Notes: generated by a model not told the origin, from the letters alone. DNA of 64,000 nt from Acanthosepion esculentum (GCA_964036315.1 OZ038480.1:9043703-9107702), one strand, 5' to 3'. Shown: positions 24,791 through 37,943, counted from the stretch's first letter. Numbers and translations: made by a program.

Positions 24791-27050
24791 GGATTACATA
24801 GATACATTGTCCCAGACTACGAACAAAACGTTTATTTCTATATCTTTTTATTTCCATGTTTACCCGCTTGTGTGTGGTTAAGTTTTTTTTTATTCTTTTC
24901 CTTTTTCTCATTGTAACTTTATTTTTAATCCACTAATCAATTGTATTGACATTTCGGGGCGCTGGTTCCTAGGTGGGTACAGGAAATTGCCGACACTTAT
25001 TTGATGTTTACTGTGGCTGAAGAAGGACAGAGGGAGTACTGACATGTCATTGGATGTCTTGAATGAAAATGTAAAAGGATACTTGCCAAGAATTTGTCCA
25101 ACAGAATTACACAATCACGGATGTGGCTTGTCACCAAACACTTCATCTTTTCTTGTCTTGGAGCAATTTTATTGTTACTTGTTCTCATTCTTTCTTATCT
25201 ACTCACAGGTCTTCCGCAAAAGGGATGCATTCTTTACAGGCAGTTAAAACTTTGTATAATTTTCATTTGAACACATGCATAGTGAAGAGTATTAAAAATA
25301 CTTTGAAATAGTTGTTTTACGTTCGATATGTAAATCTAGGCTTGGTTCGAGAGCGAATATCAAAAGAATCTAACAATTTTATAATGAGTTCTTTTTACTT
25401 TTTATCATTTCAGGGTCATAAGGAATTTTGTTTTTAGTTACAATTTCCAAAGCTTGGGTTTATTTTGTCGATGCACACCGTAACTTTTTAACAGCGCTGT
25501 TTCAAACTAAATGTGTCAAATACGTAAAACAAAAATGTTTCATATATGCATGTATATACAGTTTACGTGTATATACACAATTTTTCATATGTGTCAATTA
25601 TTTAAAAATATTTGACGATCTGAAGATTTGCTAACAATGAATTCCCTGTTTGAAGAAAATTATGTTAATTTGAAAGTTTTCTTTTTTTCCTTCATATTTT
25701 ATTCATAATCTTCATTAATTATGCTTTATTCCTAAGGGCTTCTGTGACTTGGTTTAATTTATTATTGATGGCATGTTAAGTAATACGAGTTTTATCATAC
25801 AGCATTTGACTAATAAGTGTGTTAGTAGCGCTTGTATTGTGCAGATGTTTAAGAATGTAGATTGAATTTCACTTTGAGTGAATAAATAGGAAGTTAAGGA
25901 ACAAATAAAAAAAATGGTGGTGAGTTTGACAGATGATGTTCGCTATGACTAACACAGACGTGATGAGGACACTAACTCGAACAGATTAATGTATAATGAC
26001 GACGATTCTTCATCTCAGATATTCGGACAATGACAAATCAAGATATTCATCATGTCGTCTCCCAAAATTAAAAGTAAAATATAGCATCACGAGAACACAC
26101 CAACGAAAAGAAACTAAGGGATGAATATAAACCTCTAACATTGAAAGAATGAGGAAAATAATTTATCTTGTAGATTGAATATAAGTTTCAGCCCGAAATG
26201 AATACAAAGTTATTGTACACAGCACTTATGAGCAGTGACAAAGAATCGATCCTTCTAATCAGACGATTCCCTATGGTATAACTGAAAGACGCTATGACTG
26301 TATAATGTGGAGAATTCTTCACTTCAGATATTCGGACAATAACAAGATAAATAAGTATTTAGCCAGATTCTTTTCTGCTTTTGGCAAGAAGAGCAACTTG
26401 TGCTCTCCAACTTCAAGAAGTTTCCAACTTCAATTAAAAAGAACATAACAGAGGATGTGAAAACCAGACCATAGATGCGCTTGCCGATCTCATGAATTGT
26501 CATAGAAGAACATAGATTGTCAAAAAAGCCAGACAACCTGTCAATGAAACTAGCCAGTTGAGAGACATAATTGTGTCGGGAGTGTTTGGCTCTGGCCATC
26601 CGTCAGTAAATCAGTGATGCTCATTCGTATAAGCTAGCGTATATATTTTTTCGAATACAGGCGAAGTATTTCAAGAAAGTTCATTTTTCTTGAAAATAAG
26701 TAGAACATGTAAAAGAGACTTAGTGTCGTGTCAGCACGGCAAACTGATTTATATATAAAAGCTTTTTTCTTAATGTTGATCTCTACAATTGAATGATTTG
26801 GTAGCAAAGGTGTTTTAATAATATGATGTTGTTTAGTCGTATTATTTTTACCATCTTTGGTTGTTTAATATCTGCAATGTTTCGGCAGTATGCACTCTGA
26901 CATTTCTAATACACATTGGAAGTTATTCGGGCGAAAATGTTTCAAAAGAAAACCAGCAGAAACGATAATAAAAATCGTACGACTGAACAAGATAAAAAGT
27001 TTAAAGCCTATAATTCACAACATTTTCCTATTCTGTTGAATATTTTATTG
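24791..27050. other. No supported gene; short repeat pair
   Basis: AT-rich. TCAGATATTCGGACAAT occurs at about 26016 and again near 26323, each preceded by a similar ATTCTTCA string; this is a small dispersed or local duplication. Frames such as 26324-26599 minus contain this repeat and have no known domain. Confidence 0.4.
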
Positions 27051-27052
27051 TA

Positions 27053-27995
27053 CAGTGCATGTTCGAGAAAAGTGACTCACCTGATTTTTTTTACTTAAAA
27101 ATTTGTTCGCCTATTGTTTTTGGGGGTCAAACTAATTTTTAATCTTACTAATATAAAGACCCCTTCCCGACCAACTAGTAAAAAAAGTTTACTCACCCTA
27201 AGGTATTCTATTGATAATTATAATTTTGGATATAAATGAGGTTTAGAGGAAAACTCCGTGCAAAAAAAGTGACTCACTTATTTCCTGCAACTAGTAATCA
27301 ATAGAAACATAACCGAACAGCTTTAAATAAAGAATAATAGAGGTATAATTTATTTATAATAGGTAATATAGTTCGAAATATTTAATAATATATGGGTCCT
27401 CCTTTATTTTGAATAACCTTTTCAACCCTTTTTGGCATTGACTTCATTAGGTTCTGGCAAATCTCATCTCCAAGCATTGAATTCCATTCGGATATGAAAT
27501 TCATAATCAAATCCTCTTTATTGCTCAACTGCTTTCTCTAGAGCCTGTACTTTATAATGCTGCATAAGTTTTCTATGTGGTTGAGGTCAGGAGATTGGGG
27601 CGGCCATGTCATAACACTCATCTGCTTCTCATCAAAGTATTACTTCATCAATTTTGATTTGTGACAGGGAGCATTATCCTGCATAAAAATGATCTTGGTG
27701 GGGTCGATTTGCACCTTTTCAGCAGAAAGGAGCAGACAAGACTCTTGTACTGCTCGCTCCAGAGGGTTTTTCAATAGGTTTTAAGAAACCAGTTCCATGA
27801 AAAGAAAAGCATCCCCAGAACATTATACTGAAAGGATGCTTGAAAGTACTTACTGCTAAATTCAAAGAGCTTTCAAAGCTTCTTCTTCGGATTTTAGATC
27901 GCTTATCCTTTGAATTTAGCTCAATCTCCGTTTCATCGGAGACGAGAACATTTAGTAAAAAAAATCAGGTGAGTCACTTTTATCGAACAGCACTG
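27053..27995 (-). mobile_element. Tc1-like element, internally deleted
   Basis: The terminal inverted repeats (about 40 bp, beginning CAGTGC and sharing GTGACTCACCTGATTTTTTT) lie at 27053 and 27995 with TA on both sides (27051-27052, 27996-27997). At 943 bp it is shorter than an intact element. On the minus strand the transposase C-terminal half is recognisable but broken: MFWGCFSFHGTG, then MQDNAPCHKS (second catalytic Asp), then WPPQSPDLNHIENL (third catalytic Glu), then a K-GGPI ending near 27390. The N-terminal DNA-binding domain and first catalytic Asp are not seen. At least two in-frame stops interrupt the remnant (one after KLMK, one near SIIKYRL). Confidence 0.9.
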
Positions 27996-27997
27996 TA

Positions 27998-29499
<1,502 letters not shown>

Positions 29500-29695
29500 G
29501 GCAGAAAAGGACGGAAATATTTAAGTGAGATATTCAGGTAGCAAAGGACGGAAAATATTTAAGTGAGATTTTCGGGCAGCAAAAAGCGCAAATTATTTAA
29601 GTGAGATATTTTGGCAGCAAAGGACGGAAAAAAATTTAAGTGAGATATTTTGGCAGCAAAGGACGGAAAATATTTAAGTGAGATATTCGGGCAGA
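29500..29695. repeat. Minisatellite, about 39-40 bp unit, 5 copies
   Basis: Each unit reads approximately GGCAGCAAAGGACGGAAAAT then ATTTAAGTGAGATATTCG, with small differences and one A-run expansion. Five units are visible. No coding frame crosses all copies. Confidence 0.88.
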
Positions 29696-31260
29696 GACAA
29701 AAATGGAACCGTCCCCGAGATGCTAATGCGACAGAAATACAGAGATAGGAGAAACTTTAAAACATGCTCTGAAGAACATTAAAAATTCGTTGTCAAGACT
29801 GGAAGAGTACACAAAAATAGTATGCCAACATAAAAAAAAAACAAATAAATTTTGAAATACCTTCTTCAAATAATCTGCAGTAAATTAAATGTTCTTCAGA
29901 ACAAGTTCCTATAAAATCAGAAAGTTTACAAAACATTTAATTTGAGAATTAATAAAAGACACTATGTCCTGCCAATGATCTTGTTATATGGCTCTTCTAG
30001 ATTTTAATATTATTCTTCAGATATTTGTATTATTTTTATATCTGATAAACTAAATTTGATTTTTTTCTATTTATGTCGTTATGTATTAACCTCACCAATT
30101 GGACACACAAAGTCCAGTTGAATGCGTGGTCGATATGGAAAGATGTCAATGACGTTTGAACTCATAATCTTTAGCTTGCTAACGATGCAACTCATCTGAA
30201 CTTAGAAATAGCAATAGACTAGCGATAGGCTTGGGACGTTGCGTCTATGGGGAAAAGGGTTGCAGATTTAAAGAATGAGTCTTTTCAAAATTCGTAACAC
30301 GATTAAATATGAAATTAGACTGAAATCCTAAATCTATTATAAAGAAAGACCACATTTCATGACGCATTAATAAAACATGAAGTGTTTCTTATTAAGTTTG
30401 CTTAGTATGTCTTGTATTTACGTTTATATCATTTTAAATGTTTTTTTGTTATTATTTTACTTAATCTCGATAAACTTTGAAATAGTCAATGAATGAGAAA
30501 ATTTGGCATCAAGCGTCTTCTGATCGTATTTTTCTGAACGACCGAATATATAAGGTGTAGAATCGTACTAGTAGCAATGAGTGTATGATATTTCTTTGAA
30601 AGATACAAAAACACGATCTCATGTAAATTTGTCACCAGACAATAACAGCAATGATCAGTCATAAATATCTGAATCGGAGAAGAGTACAAATAAGAAAAGT
30701 AAACTTCAATGACACTCACATTTCGTTCCAAATCACCTGTAGACGCATATAAAATGGTCTGATTCTGCAGGATGTCTTCTTCCAGGCGCAATAATTGGCG
30801 CCAATTCAACTTATGTCTGTTAGATTTTTCACCATTTCAGAAAAGAAACTTTTAACTTTTTAAAGTTGCTTTTTGATTAATTTATCACAGTGTTATTAGA
30901 AATATACCTTGCTTATATCACTACTGATAAAATAATTTTCAAGTACGTGTGAGTACTGACAGCTTTTAGCAAGTGAACCGCTTGAACAATGGAAAGAGAA
31001 TTTTAACCCCGGTAAACTTTTCGCTTTGATTTGAAATATGACAGTAAAATAGAGTAGTATATGAAGAAGGAAGTCGAAAAGAAAGACGAATGAATACGTC
31101 GCAAGATTAGTTATTATTTCAAAGACTCAACGTAGCCAAAGGGGAAATCAATATGAACTATAGGAATGGCATCATAGTTTCGGCTTAGTTTTTTTTTTCA
31201 TTTATTCTTATGCATTTACTTGATTTTTGATTTATATTCAAGATTACATTATTTTCTTAT
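29696..31260. other. No supported gene
   Basis: AT-rich. Around 30150-30205 a minus-strand tRNA-like string (GAGTTCAAACGTC as a weak box B) hints at a decayed SINE. The frame 30486-30809 minus has no recognised domain. Confidence 0.4.
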
Positions 31261-31495
31261 TGTTATGGTCCAGGTAAGAACCAAGGAAGAACAACACGAA
31301 CACAAGAGTAGAAATAACGAAGATATATTACACAGAATAATAATACAATATGTAAAAGGTGTTAATATGACTGTCAGTCTGGTTTGGAGTGAACTACTAT
31401 CGGCTCGACTCGATTCGTCCCTCTCTCTTGAGAGGCGTAGTATACATAGTGTTAGGAAGAGTTCATTCTGTATTTCTAGGTAAGGGCCCATAACA
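31261..31495 (-). mobile_element. LTR family A, 3' LTR of a Gypsy-type fragment
   Basis: On the minus strand it begins TGTTATGGGCCC at 31495 and ends GGACCATAACA at 31261. It matches the solo LTR at 1011-1346 in both ends and in several internal blocks (CGCCTCTCAAGAG; TTATTTCTACTCTTGTGTTC). It sits immediately downstream of a polypurine tract and a pol remnant, which fixes it as the 3' LTR. The 5' LTR of this copy is not in the window, so the insertion is truncated. Confidence 0.83.
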
Positions 31496-31508
31496 CCCCC
31501 CCCCTCTT
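31496..31508 (-). promoter_or_regulatory. Polypurine tract of LTR retrotransposon
   Basis: On the minus strand AAGAGGGGGGGGG directly abuts the TG of the LTR, the position where plus-strand DNA synthesis of an LTR retrotransposon is primed. Confidence 0.8.
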
Positions 31509-31531
31509 AAGCTTTTACCTCGCAGGGGTCT

Positions 31532-31810
31532 TTAATATTTTTTCCTCTTCGGATTAATCATCAAAGGCTCTGTAAATTTTCTTTTTCTGCTTGATTTCCA
31601 CGCTTCTGAAATTGCTTGAGGCCTTTGCATATTGAATGTGTCAAATATTGTGTCCATTACTTCCTCCTCTTCCTGGGATAGACCGTTAGAATGCTCTAAC
31701 AGCCTCTTTCTGATCTGATTTAAGTGCCTTTTATGCAACCCATAACACTTATATCGTCTCCAATGATTGTTTTGTCGAGTGTAAGTGACTCCGAATTTCT
31801 CCAGGCATCA
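31532..31810 (-). pseudogene. Gypsy-type pol C-terminal remnant
   Basis: The frame 31532-31738 (68 residues, starting at an internal Met; the frame may continue upstream a little) is rich in K, R and E and ends RKRKFTEPLMINPKRKKY. It is the last coding sequence before the polypurine tract and LTR, so by position it is the C-terminal tail of pol or of a following ORF. No integrase core or chromodomain motif is visible. The identity rests on context rather than on a motif. Confidence 0.5.
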
Positions 31811-32674
31811 ATAAAATTGACTAGATGACAACACTGGCAGGAAAAAAATCAAACCTCAGACATGTACGATCCAGTAAGTCATTTGGGTCTCTAAATCTGC
31901 AAGAATTAGATTTTACTCGTCGGGACAGCAACGGAGATGATAAATCAGGGCAGTAGGGGAATGGGAATTTTGGATGCACAAAAAAAGAATGTGATTTTTT
32001 TCTTTCATTGCAATATAAAAGGCAAGTTGTGTTTATCGATATTTTGTATATCTTCTGTCTAATCTTGAAGGATACTACATTTCGTTTTGTATATAAATAT
32101 ATATAAAATCATGTTCATAGAATAGAAAATGGTGTCTATTGTTCTTCGCTATTATATCTGATTTACTTAGATCCACACATATTCTCACGCACGGTCACGC
32201 AACCACAATGGATTCCTTGATAAATGGCTTCTGTTACGAACAAATATATACAGATTGTGTAAAGAGAATGACTTCACAAAACAACGGATGATCGACATTC
32301 GTCTTTGATATTGACAAAATAGAATTAAGTTTTAAGTGAAGGATATTATGTTATAAAGAATATTAATTGCAGGAACTGTTCTTTAAAACTTCTCTCTCTC
32401 TCTCTCTATCTCTGATTTATTTATTATCTTTATTATTATTTATCTGTCTTTGCGCATGAACTTTAAAACCTGGTGTAGAATAAAATCTTTTGAACTCTAA
32501 TATAGAGAATAAACGCATATTAGCTTGTTATAAAATTAATATCGTCTTTTTCAATGCTTATTATTTCGTAACTAAGAACCAACCAACAGCTGAGAGAAGG
32601 TTATATCATCAGCAGTAAATTTAACATCATTTCATGACAGTCTTTTTATAGTTCAATGACCGCAATTTTCGTCA
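31811..32674. other. No supported feature
   Basis: AT-rich; a short (CT)n run lies at 32391-32408. Confidence 0.45.
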
Positions 32675-32678
32675 TTAA

Positions 32679-32921
32679 CCCTTTGAGCCCTGACCACCGC
32701 TTTTCCGATGGTTGAGAAAAAAGACGTAATGCCCAGCCACCGGTTAAACAGGGGTAGTGAAAAATGGCTTAATGCCCAGCCAGCAGGTTAAAAGGTGGCT
32801 AAACACTTGTGACTATTTTTTATATCCTCCGGGAAACATTACATACGAATTTTTTGCGAATTTTGACTCAGGAGCTCAGGCAGAAGGGTTAAAATTGATG
32901 AGGGACGCAGGGCTCAAAGGG
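32679..32921. mobile_element. piggyBac-type MITE
   Basis: A 243-bp element with perfect 14-bp terminal inverted repeats (CCCTTTGAGCCCTG) flanked on both sides by TTAA (32675-32678 and 32922-32925). TTAA duplication with ends starting CCC is the signature of piggyBac elements. The interior contains an imperfect direct duplication of AATGCCCAGCCA..GGTTAAA (about 32731 and 32772). There is no transposase; the short frame across it (32757-33005) is incidental. It would depend on a piggyBac transposase encoded elsewhere. Confidence 0.9.
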
Positions 32922-32925
32922 TTAA

Positions 32926-33677
32926 ACGCTTGCTACATTATTTTCATCATGAGGGAAATGCAACACGGAAAACGAAGAATATTTGTTTTCTGGTCGCACG
33001 CGTAATGACGGTACGTGAACAACAGCGATGCTTTAAAATCTTTAAAAAGATTGACTTTTTCTTATAGGTCTTGCCTCAGACATTTCAACATTCTTTGTCA
33101 TAATATTTTGCGTTGATTTCTAGGGGTAAATCCCTGTCACAGTAACAGAGATTGAGTTGAAACTGCGAATCAACTTACACAATACTGCTCTCATTAAGAG
33201 ACACATAGATCAATTTCAATAATACACAAATATATATAGTAAACTAAAAAAAATCTAACAAAGGATTTTGGCTTCCCCAGAAGATTGAGTATAATGTTCA
33301 ACCATTTATTGCTGATCTAGAATTAAAAATTACTTATCATCTAATTCTTAATGATTTAACAACAAACGCAAAAAGCAGTGAATCTCCAATACATAATTGT
33401 GAACAGAATTAATATCGCCATCTATAACGACAATTGAATGCATCATTCACCATCAACGCTTGAGAAAATAGTCTTACGAGAAAAGTAAAGGCAAACATTT
33501 ACCTCATTTTTCATGCTAATTAAACATACTTTCTATCACTAGAATTTTTTACAACACAGGCATTCAGAAAAGAGAAGGCAAGTCGTCAAATCTGTTTGGT
33601 CAGTTATTTCAATAAAAAAAACGAATATTATTAGCGGGTTTGATTTTGTTTAGCGGCATATCAACACCTCTGTGGGG
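32926..33677. other. No supported feature
   Basis: AT-rich DNA up to the U2-derived repeat. Confidence 0.45.
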
Positions 33678-33775
33678 ATCGCTTCTCGGCCTTTTGGCTA
33701 AGATCAAAGCATAGTATCTGTTCTCAGATCGCTCGCTTAATGATCGCCTTTTGGCTGAGATTCGATCAGTGATAC
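33678..33775 (+). repeat. U2 snRNA-derived segment, copy 1
   Basis: It starts exactly like the 5' end of U2 snRNA (ATCGCTTCTCGGCCTTTTGG) and continues CTAAGATCAAAGCATAGTATCTGTTCT, matching U2 over about the first 47 nt including the branch-point recognition region, here ATAGTA instead of the conserved GTAGTA. After that it departs from U2: the Sm site and the 3' stem-loops are missing. A related block (GATCGCCTTTTGGCTGAGAT) repeats part of the same sequence 60 bp later. It is therefore not a functional U2 gene. It may be a U2-headed SINE or a snRNA pseudogene captured in a composite repeat. Confidence 0.85.
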
Positions 33776-33825
33776 ATGTCTGGCACAGGGGTTCGTCCCT
33801 GCGCTGGTAGTATCGCGGCTACGTC

Positions 33826-33960
33826 TAGCTTTGACCAGCTCTGACCAACTTGGACAAGCTAGGACCGGCTAAGACCAGCTAAGACCAGCTATGACTAGCT
33901 ATGACCAGCTCTGACCAGCTTGGACAAGCTAAGACCAGCTAAAACCAGCAAAGTCCAGCG
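33826..33960. repeat. 10-bp minisatellite inside the U2-derived composite
   Basis: About 13 units of a decamer approximating GACCAGCTAA/GACCAGCTCT, with variants such as GGACAAGCTA. The copies are diverged but keep a 10-bp phase. Confidence 0.85.
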
Positions 33961-34046
33961 GCCCGGGTGGAAACACTCGGGTCTCCACGTTAAAAACCGA
34001 CCTTGTGTCACAACCTGACTCAGTGGGGGGTCAAGTAGATACCAAG

Positions 34047-34140
34047 TGTAGTATCTGTTCTCAGATCGCTCGCTTGACGATCCCCTTTTGGCTGAGATTT
34101 GATCACTGATACATGCCTGGCACATGTTAGTAATTCTAGT
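34047..34140 (+). repeat. U2 snRNA-derived segment, copy 2 (partial)
   Basis: CCAAGTGTAGTATCTGTTCT preserves the conserved U2 branch-point recognition string GTAGTA. It is followed by the same non-U2 sequence seen in copy 1 (CAGATCGCTCGCTT, then CCTTTTGGCTGAGAT, then GATACATGCCTGGCAC). The first ~25 nt of U2 are missing. The shared non-U2 part shows that both copies derive from one repeat family rather than from two independent U2 pseudogenes. Confidence 0.85.
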
Positions 34141-34235
34141 ATAGATATGTATCTTTGGTAATTCTTCTTTAATATAATAATGTATTGCTGGTACTTTTTA
34201 CTATAAAAATAATTTTTCATGCTTTTATATTGCTT

Positions 34236-34300
34236 GGGGATTCACTATTTGCCCATAGCTCGGACCCTTAACAGGTGCTACCACCCCGATTATCGGTGCG
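34236..34300 (-). repeat. Fragment of the modular repeat (head region)
   Basis: On the minus strand this matches the GGGGTGGTAGCACCTGTTA and CTATGGGCAAATAGT part of the modular repeats at 50880-50950 and 61780-61830. Confidence 0.8.
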
Positions 34301-35638
34301 AACTTTACGCTAGAATTTTTCGAATCGCTAATGTCAATGATTAATAAAATTTAATATAATCCCATTTTTCTCGAATGGCATCTATAAAGTTCGTCTCTCA
34401 TACTAATGCTACTGTCTAATGAGACTTTTCCTTACAGAATATCCGCCATTTTTAACGTCTTGTTAGTCAGTTATGTGCCATGCGTGATATACGCTTAGGC
34501 GATCTATACATGATTGACAAAGCAGATTTTTACCCGCAGTAGGTTGCCATTTTTTTCTACGGTAGACCAATTTCCATCCAAGACTATAGAACCCGGTCTG
34601 TTCTGATATTTACTCATAACAAGATGGAGAAGAAGATGATTCATACCTTTCCCAGTGGTATTAGTACGTAAGTGAATTTAATGGATCCGACTGGAATTCG
34701 AGCTACTATCCATTACTCCATCAACTATACTGAATTAAGAAAATATCTTTAGATATGTTTCAATGTGATCAATAATATCGATTGATTTGTTTCTAACAGC
34801 TTATCAAACTTTTGTTATTTAAAGCCGAGAGTGACCAGTAAATACAAAGTATTACAAGACAGCCATATAAATACACGTCCCTCGAGCTTAAATTACCGGG
34901 GAATGAATCAAAGAAAATTATCAACCGAATTAGCTTTCGTTAAAATAAAAGACAAAACTGCAGATTATAAGTGAAGAAATCATTTCTGAAATTCGCCATA
35001 ATCTCCCTGTCTCGAGTTGGACAATATTCTCAAAGTGTTGGTCGCGTGTAAGACAATCTGGAAACTGCCGAAATGTCGGCACTTGTCATCACAATGCTTC
35101 AATTTTACTTTGTCCCTCACACTGCACGCAAACGAAGAATTAGATATTTCTTGACGAACAGACGCCCCGATTTAACACAGGTGAAACTTGCAATGATTCT
35201 ATATTGACTTCTGATTTGCCAACTCTGTTGAAATACCAAAGAATCGACAAAATAATTCTACATGCTATTTTAGTAAACATAATATCAATTGCCACGCGAA
35301 GCCGCCTCACAATAGAATGTCGGTTTGAAAACTATATTCTCGCTGTCTATTAGTCACATCGGTGACACTCAATTTCAGAGTTGTCTATTAACAATACGAC
35401 GTTGTAATTTTTCAGGATATTTTTGAATGAATAATCTAGGACTTGGTTTTCCACTTATAATATCTATCCTTAATTAAAAATATTGATAATAACTTATTTT
35501 GGGGATATCTGATTTCGTGCAAGCAATGTATAATCTTTTATTTAGGAATGAATTCAAAAGATTTAAGTCACAGAAAGATATTCGTATCACATTATCTTAT
35601 ATATCTAAATAAAATCTTGCTTTATTATTTTACATATA
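34301..35638. other. No supported feature
   Basis: AT-rich DNA without recognisable element. Confidence 0.45.
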
Positions 35639-35640
35639 TA

Positions 35641-36367
35641 CAGGGTTCGATACATAAATTGCCGTCTAAATAACGCAAAAATGAAAATTTTCACAGGTAT
35701 ATTTAACAGAATTACACAAAGATATCTTGAAATACTAAAAAGAAAATATATTCAATAAAATAACCATGAGCTTCAACCACGGCCTCTAGACGACTTCGAA
35801 ATCTACTGCATCTCTTCTGGACGTTCTCTTTGTTTAAGTTGGTGAATGCTGACATAATCTTCGCCTTCAGTTCATCTTTTGTGTTACAAGGAGTTTTGTT
35901 CGTCTCTCGCTCAACTGTACCCCACAGATAATAATCAAGGGGGTTGCAGTCTGGCGAGTTAAGTAGCCTGATGTAAGGGTTGATGTGGTCGCAGAAATTG
36001 TCTGAAAGCCATGATTGGGTTCTTCTGCTTGTGTGACATGGTGCAGAGTCCTGTGCCAGACATAGCGCTACCTCCTCAAGCCACTTGATGTAGGCATCCG
36101 TGTTGTGTCATAGGTCTACATCAGTAAATTCGGGAGTTCTTTTCTTATCAGAACGATCGGAGTGAGTATTGAAGCGTCCGGTGCGAATGACAAGCAGTAT
36201 AGCATGCTGCTACCGAGTTTCTGGCAGAGTGAATTGCGTCATGGTGCTCTTTTTCTCAAAATCGGTGCCCAACTGACCCTACTATACTGTGCAATCGACG
36301 ATATCAAAACAGTCAACGCGCATGCAGGAAGTAAAATTTATAAAAATGGCGATAATTTACCCATCGC

Positions 36368-36373
<6 letters not shown>
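35641..36373 (-). mobile_element. Mariner-like element, internally deleted, with transposase remnant
   Basis: The left end CAGGGTTCGATACATAAATT follows TA (35639-35640). A diverged inverted copy of it ends at about 36373, just before a (TA)n tract, so the right duplication cannot be read. On the minus strand the transposase C-terminal half is clear: QDSAPCHTSRRTQSW (second catalytic Asp), then NSPDCNPLDYYLWG (third catalytic residue, an Asp), then VERETNKTPCNTKDELKAKI and a conserved tail to about 35750. The region 36100-36300 may hold part of the N-terminus but is broken. At ~730 bp nearly half of the usual length is missing. Confidence 0.82.

Positions 36374-36416
<43 letters not shown>
36374..36416. 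repeat. (TA)n microsatellite
   Basis: TA tract directly at the right end of the deleted mariner, as expected if it grew from the TA target duplication. Confidence 0.93.
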
Positions 36417-36419
<3 letters not shown>

Positions 36420-37720
36420 GAAATATAGTCTTAAAGTGTGGTATATTTATGGGATAAAGTGTTCAATATCAGAGATAGAGCGTGTGTAAATATAAAAGTG
36501 AACTTAGAAGTCAAGACTTTGAGGCGACAGTCTGCTTCATGCTAGATGCAATTGTCAGGCAGATCACCCGGTGACTCCCGAAGCCAAATGATTCTGTAGC
36601 TTATATATTCATCTATCCCCAGCAAATTGGTGTATAGAAAAATTTCCACTATTACCCGTATAATCTCAACGGGCCCATTGTAAAAACAAAAGCAAAACCA
36701 TATGGCTACAGCCAAAAAACAAAACTATTTCAACAGCATATAATGAGAATCACCTTATGAACATAGCATCGTAGTATTTAGAATGTATTCCTCTCGGATG
36801 AGATTTCAGCTCCGAAATCCAAATAAGTAGTTTCCTTTCTCAGATAAAAAAGACCAGCTATACGAAATTCAAATTTTAATGACTTTTCAACAAATTCTTT
36901 CGTGGTTCAAATCATACTGGTTCATTCATGAACTTCATCTTATATGTTTAATTTAATTTTAATTTTTCGTTTCTTTACCCATTTTTGTCCTAATTATTTA
37001 AGAGATCCTTCGGGTGTAATATATCGCTTTTAATTTACCTCAGATCCTTATTTTGCATTCTTATGCAACTACACGTTGAACTACAGCCGGTGCACTGTTA
37101 CACAGTTGCATATTGCAGAGAGTTATCATTACTTGAAAACTTCTGAAAACACTTTTAATCTGAACAGCTGATAACGTTACCAAATGCTATGCATATTCCC
37201 CGGACTTCTGCTATTCATATAACTTCATCGATATTCAAATGGCAAACCATGAACACCAGGTACAAGAAGTAAATTATGTAAGTAAACTATTCAGTTTGGC
37301 TCCTGTTGACACTCCTCGGTCCATATCTGTCTTGATCTGTTCGGAAGCTGGTCTAAGAGTGTAAGATTTTTCATTTAACGTCTATTGTCAGTTTCAAGCA
37401 CCATCCAATTTATGTAAAAATTCTCCAACTGAAATAATCTAAACCAAACATTCACGCAAGACAATTTGTGTCTCCTATGTAATTTACATGACAAATTTGG
37501 AAACTATTGGATAAAAAAACAGGACTAAAACCATACTATATTATTATTAAGAAAAACCCTATTTTCTCGACGATTTTTTGTGTGAAACCAATGTTGCAAG
37601 AAAATTATCAAGCACTCTACATAAACCTCGTAATATGAGCTATGTTTTGCATTTATTGCAAAGACCATCTGTAAACATTTTGTTCGCGTATACATTTGCC
37701 TTGGTTTCTGCAAAAAGTCG
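36417..37720. other. No supported feature
   Basis: AT-rich DNA without recognisable element. Confidence 0.45.
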
Positions 37721-37729
37721 TACCCACCT

Positions 37730-37913
37730 TCAGTTTTATCGATTTTTCTGCCAAAGCGAGGCTGAGGCTGGAGATTGAAAAGTTGGTCTACCTACCTTGA
37801 TGAATTTGCAACATGTGTGTTCGATTTCATCGAAATCGGTCGAGAAATGTGCACGTGCATGAATCGACAGACAGACAGACAGACAGACACAGAGACATCT
37901 TCTGTTTTATAGA
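37730..37913 (-). mobile_element. Helitron-like 5' end fragment with (GACA)n
   Basis: On the minus strand the sequence starts A|TCTATAAAACAG at 37913 and proceeds through a (TCTG/TGTC) tetranucleotide repeat (37868-37890) to TCGATTTCGATGAAATCGAA, a perfect palindrome-like segment. A TC start after A with a TCTATAAAA opening is typical for Helitron 5' ends and parallels the element at 59370. No CTAG 3' end was found, so this is a partial or differently ended copy. Confidence 0.5.
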
Positions 37914-37943
37914 TATAGGTTCCAAAATAATAGATTAAAACTA

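Noticed and set aside
33678..33725. Functional U2 snRNA gene
   Set aside because: Only the first ~47 nt match; Sm site and 3' stem-loops are missing and the branch-point string is mutated.
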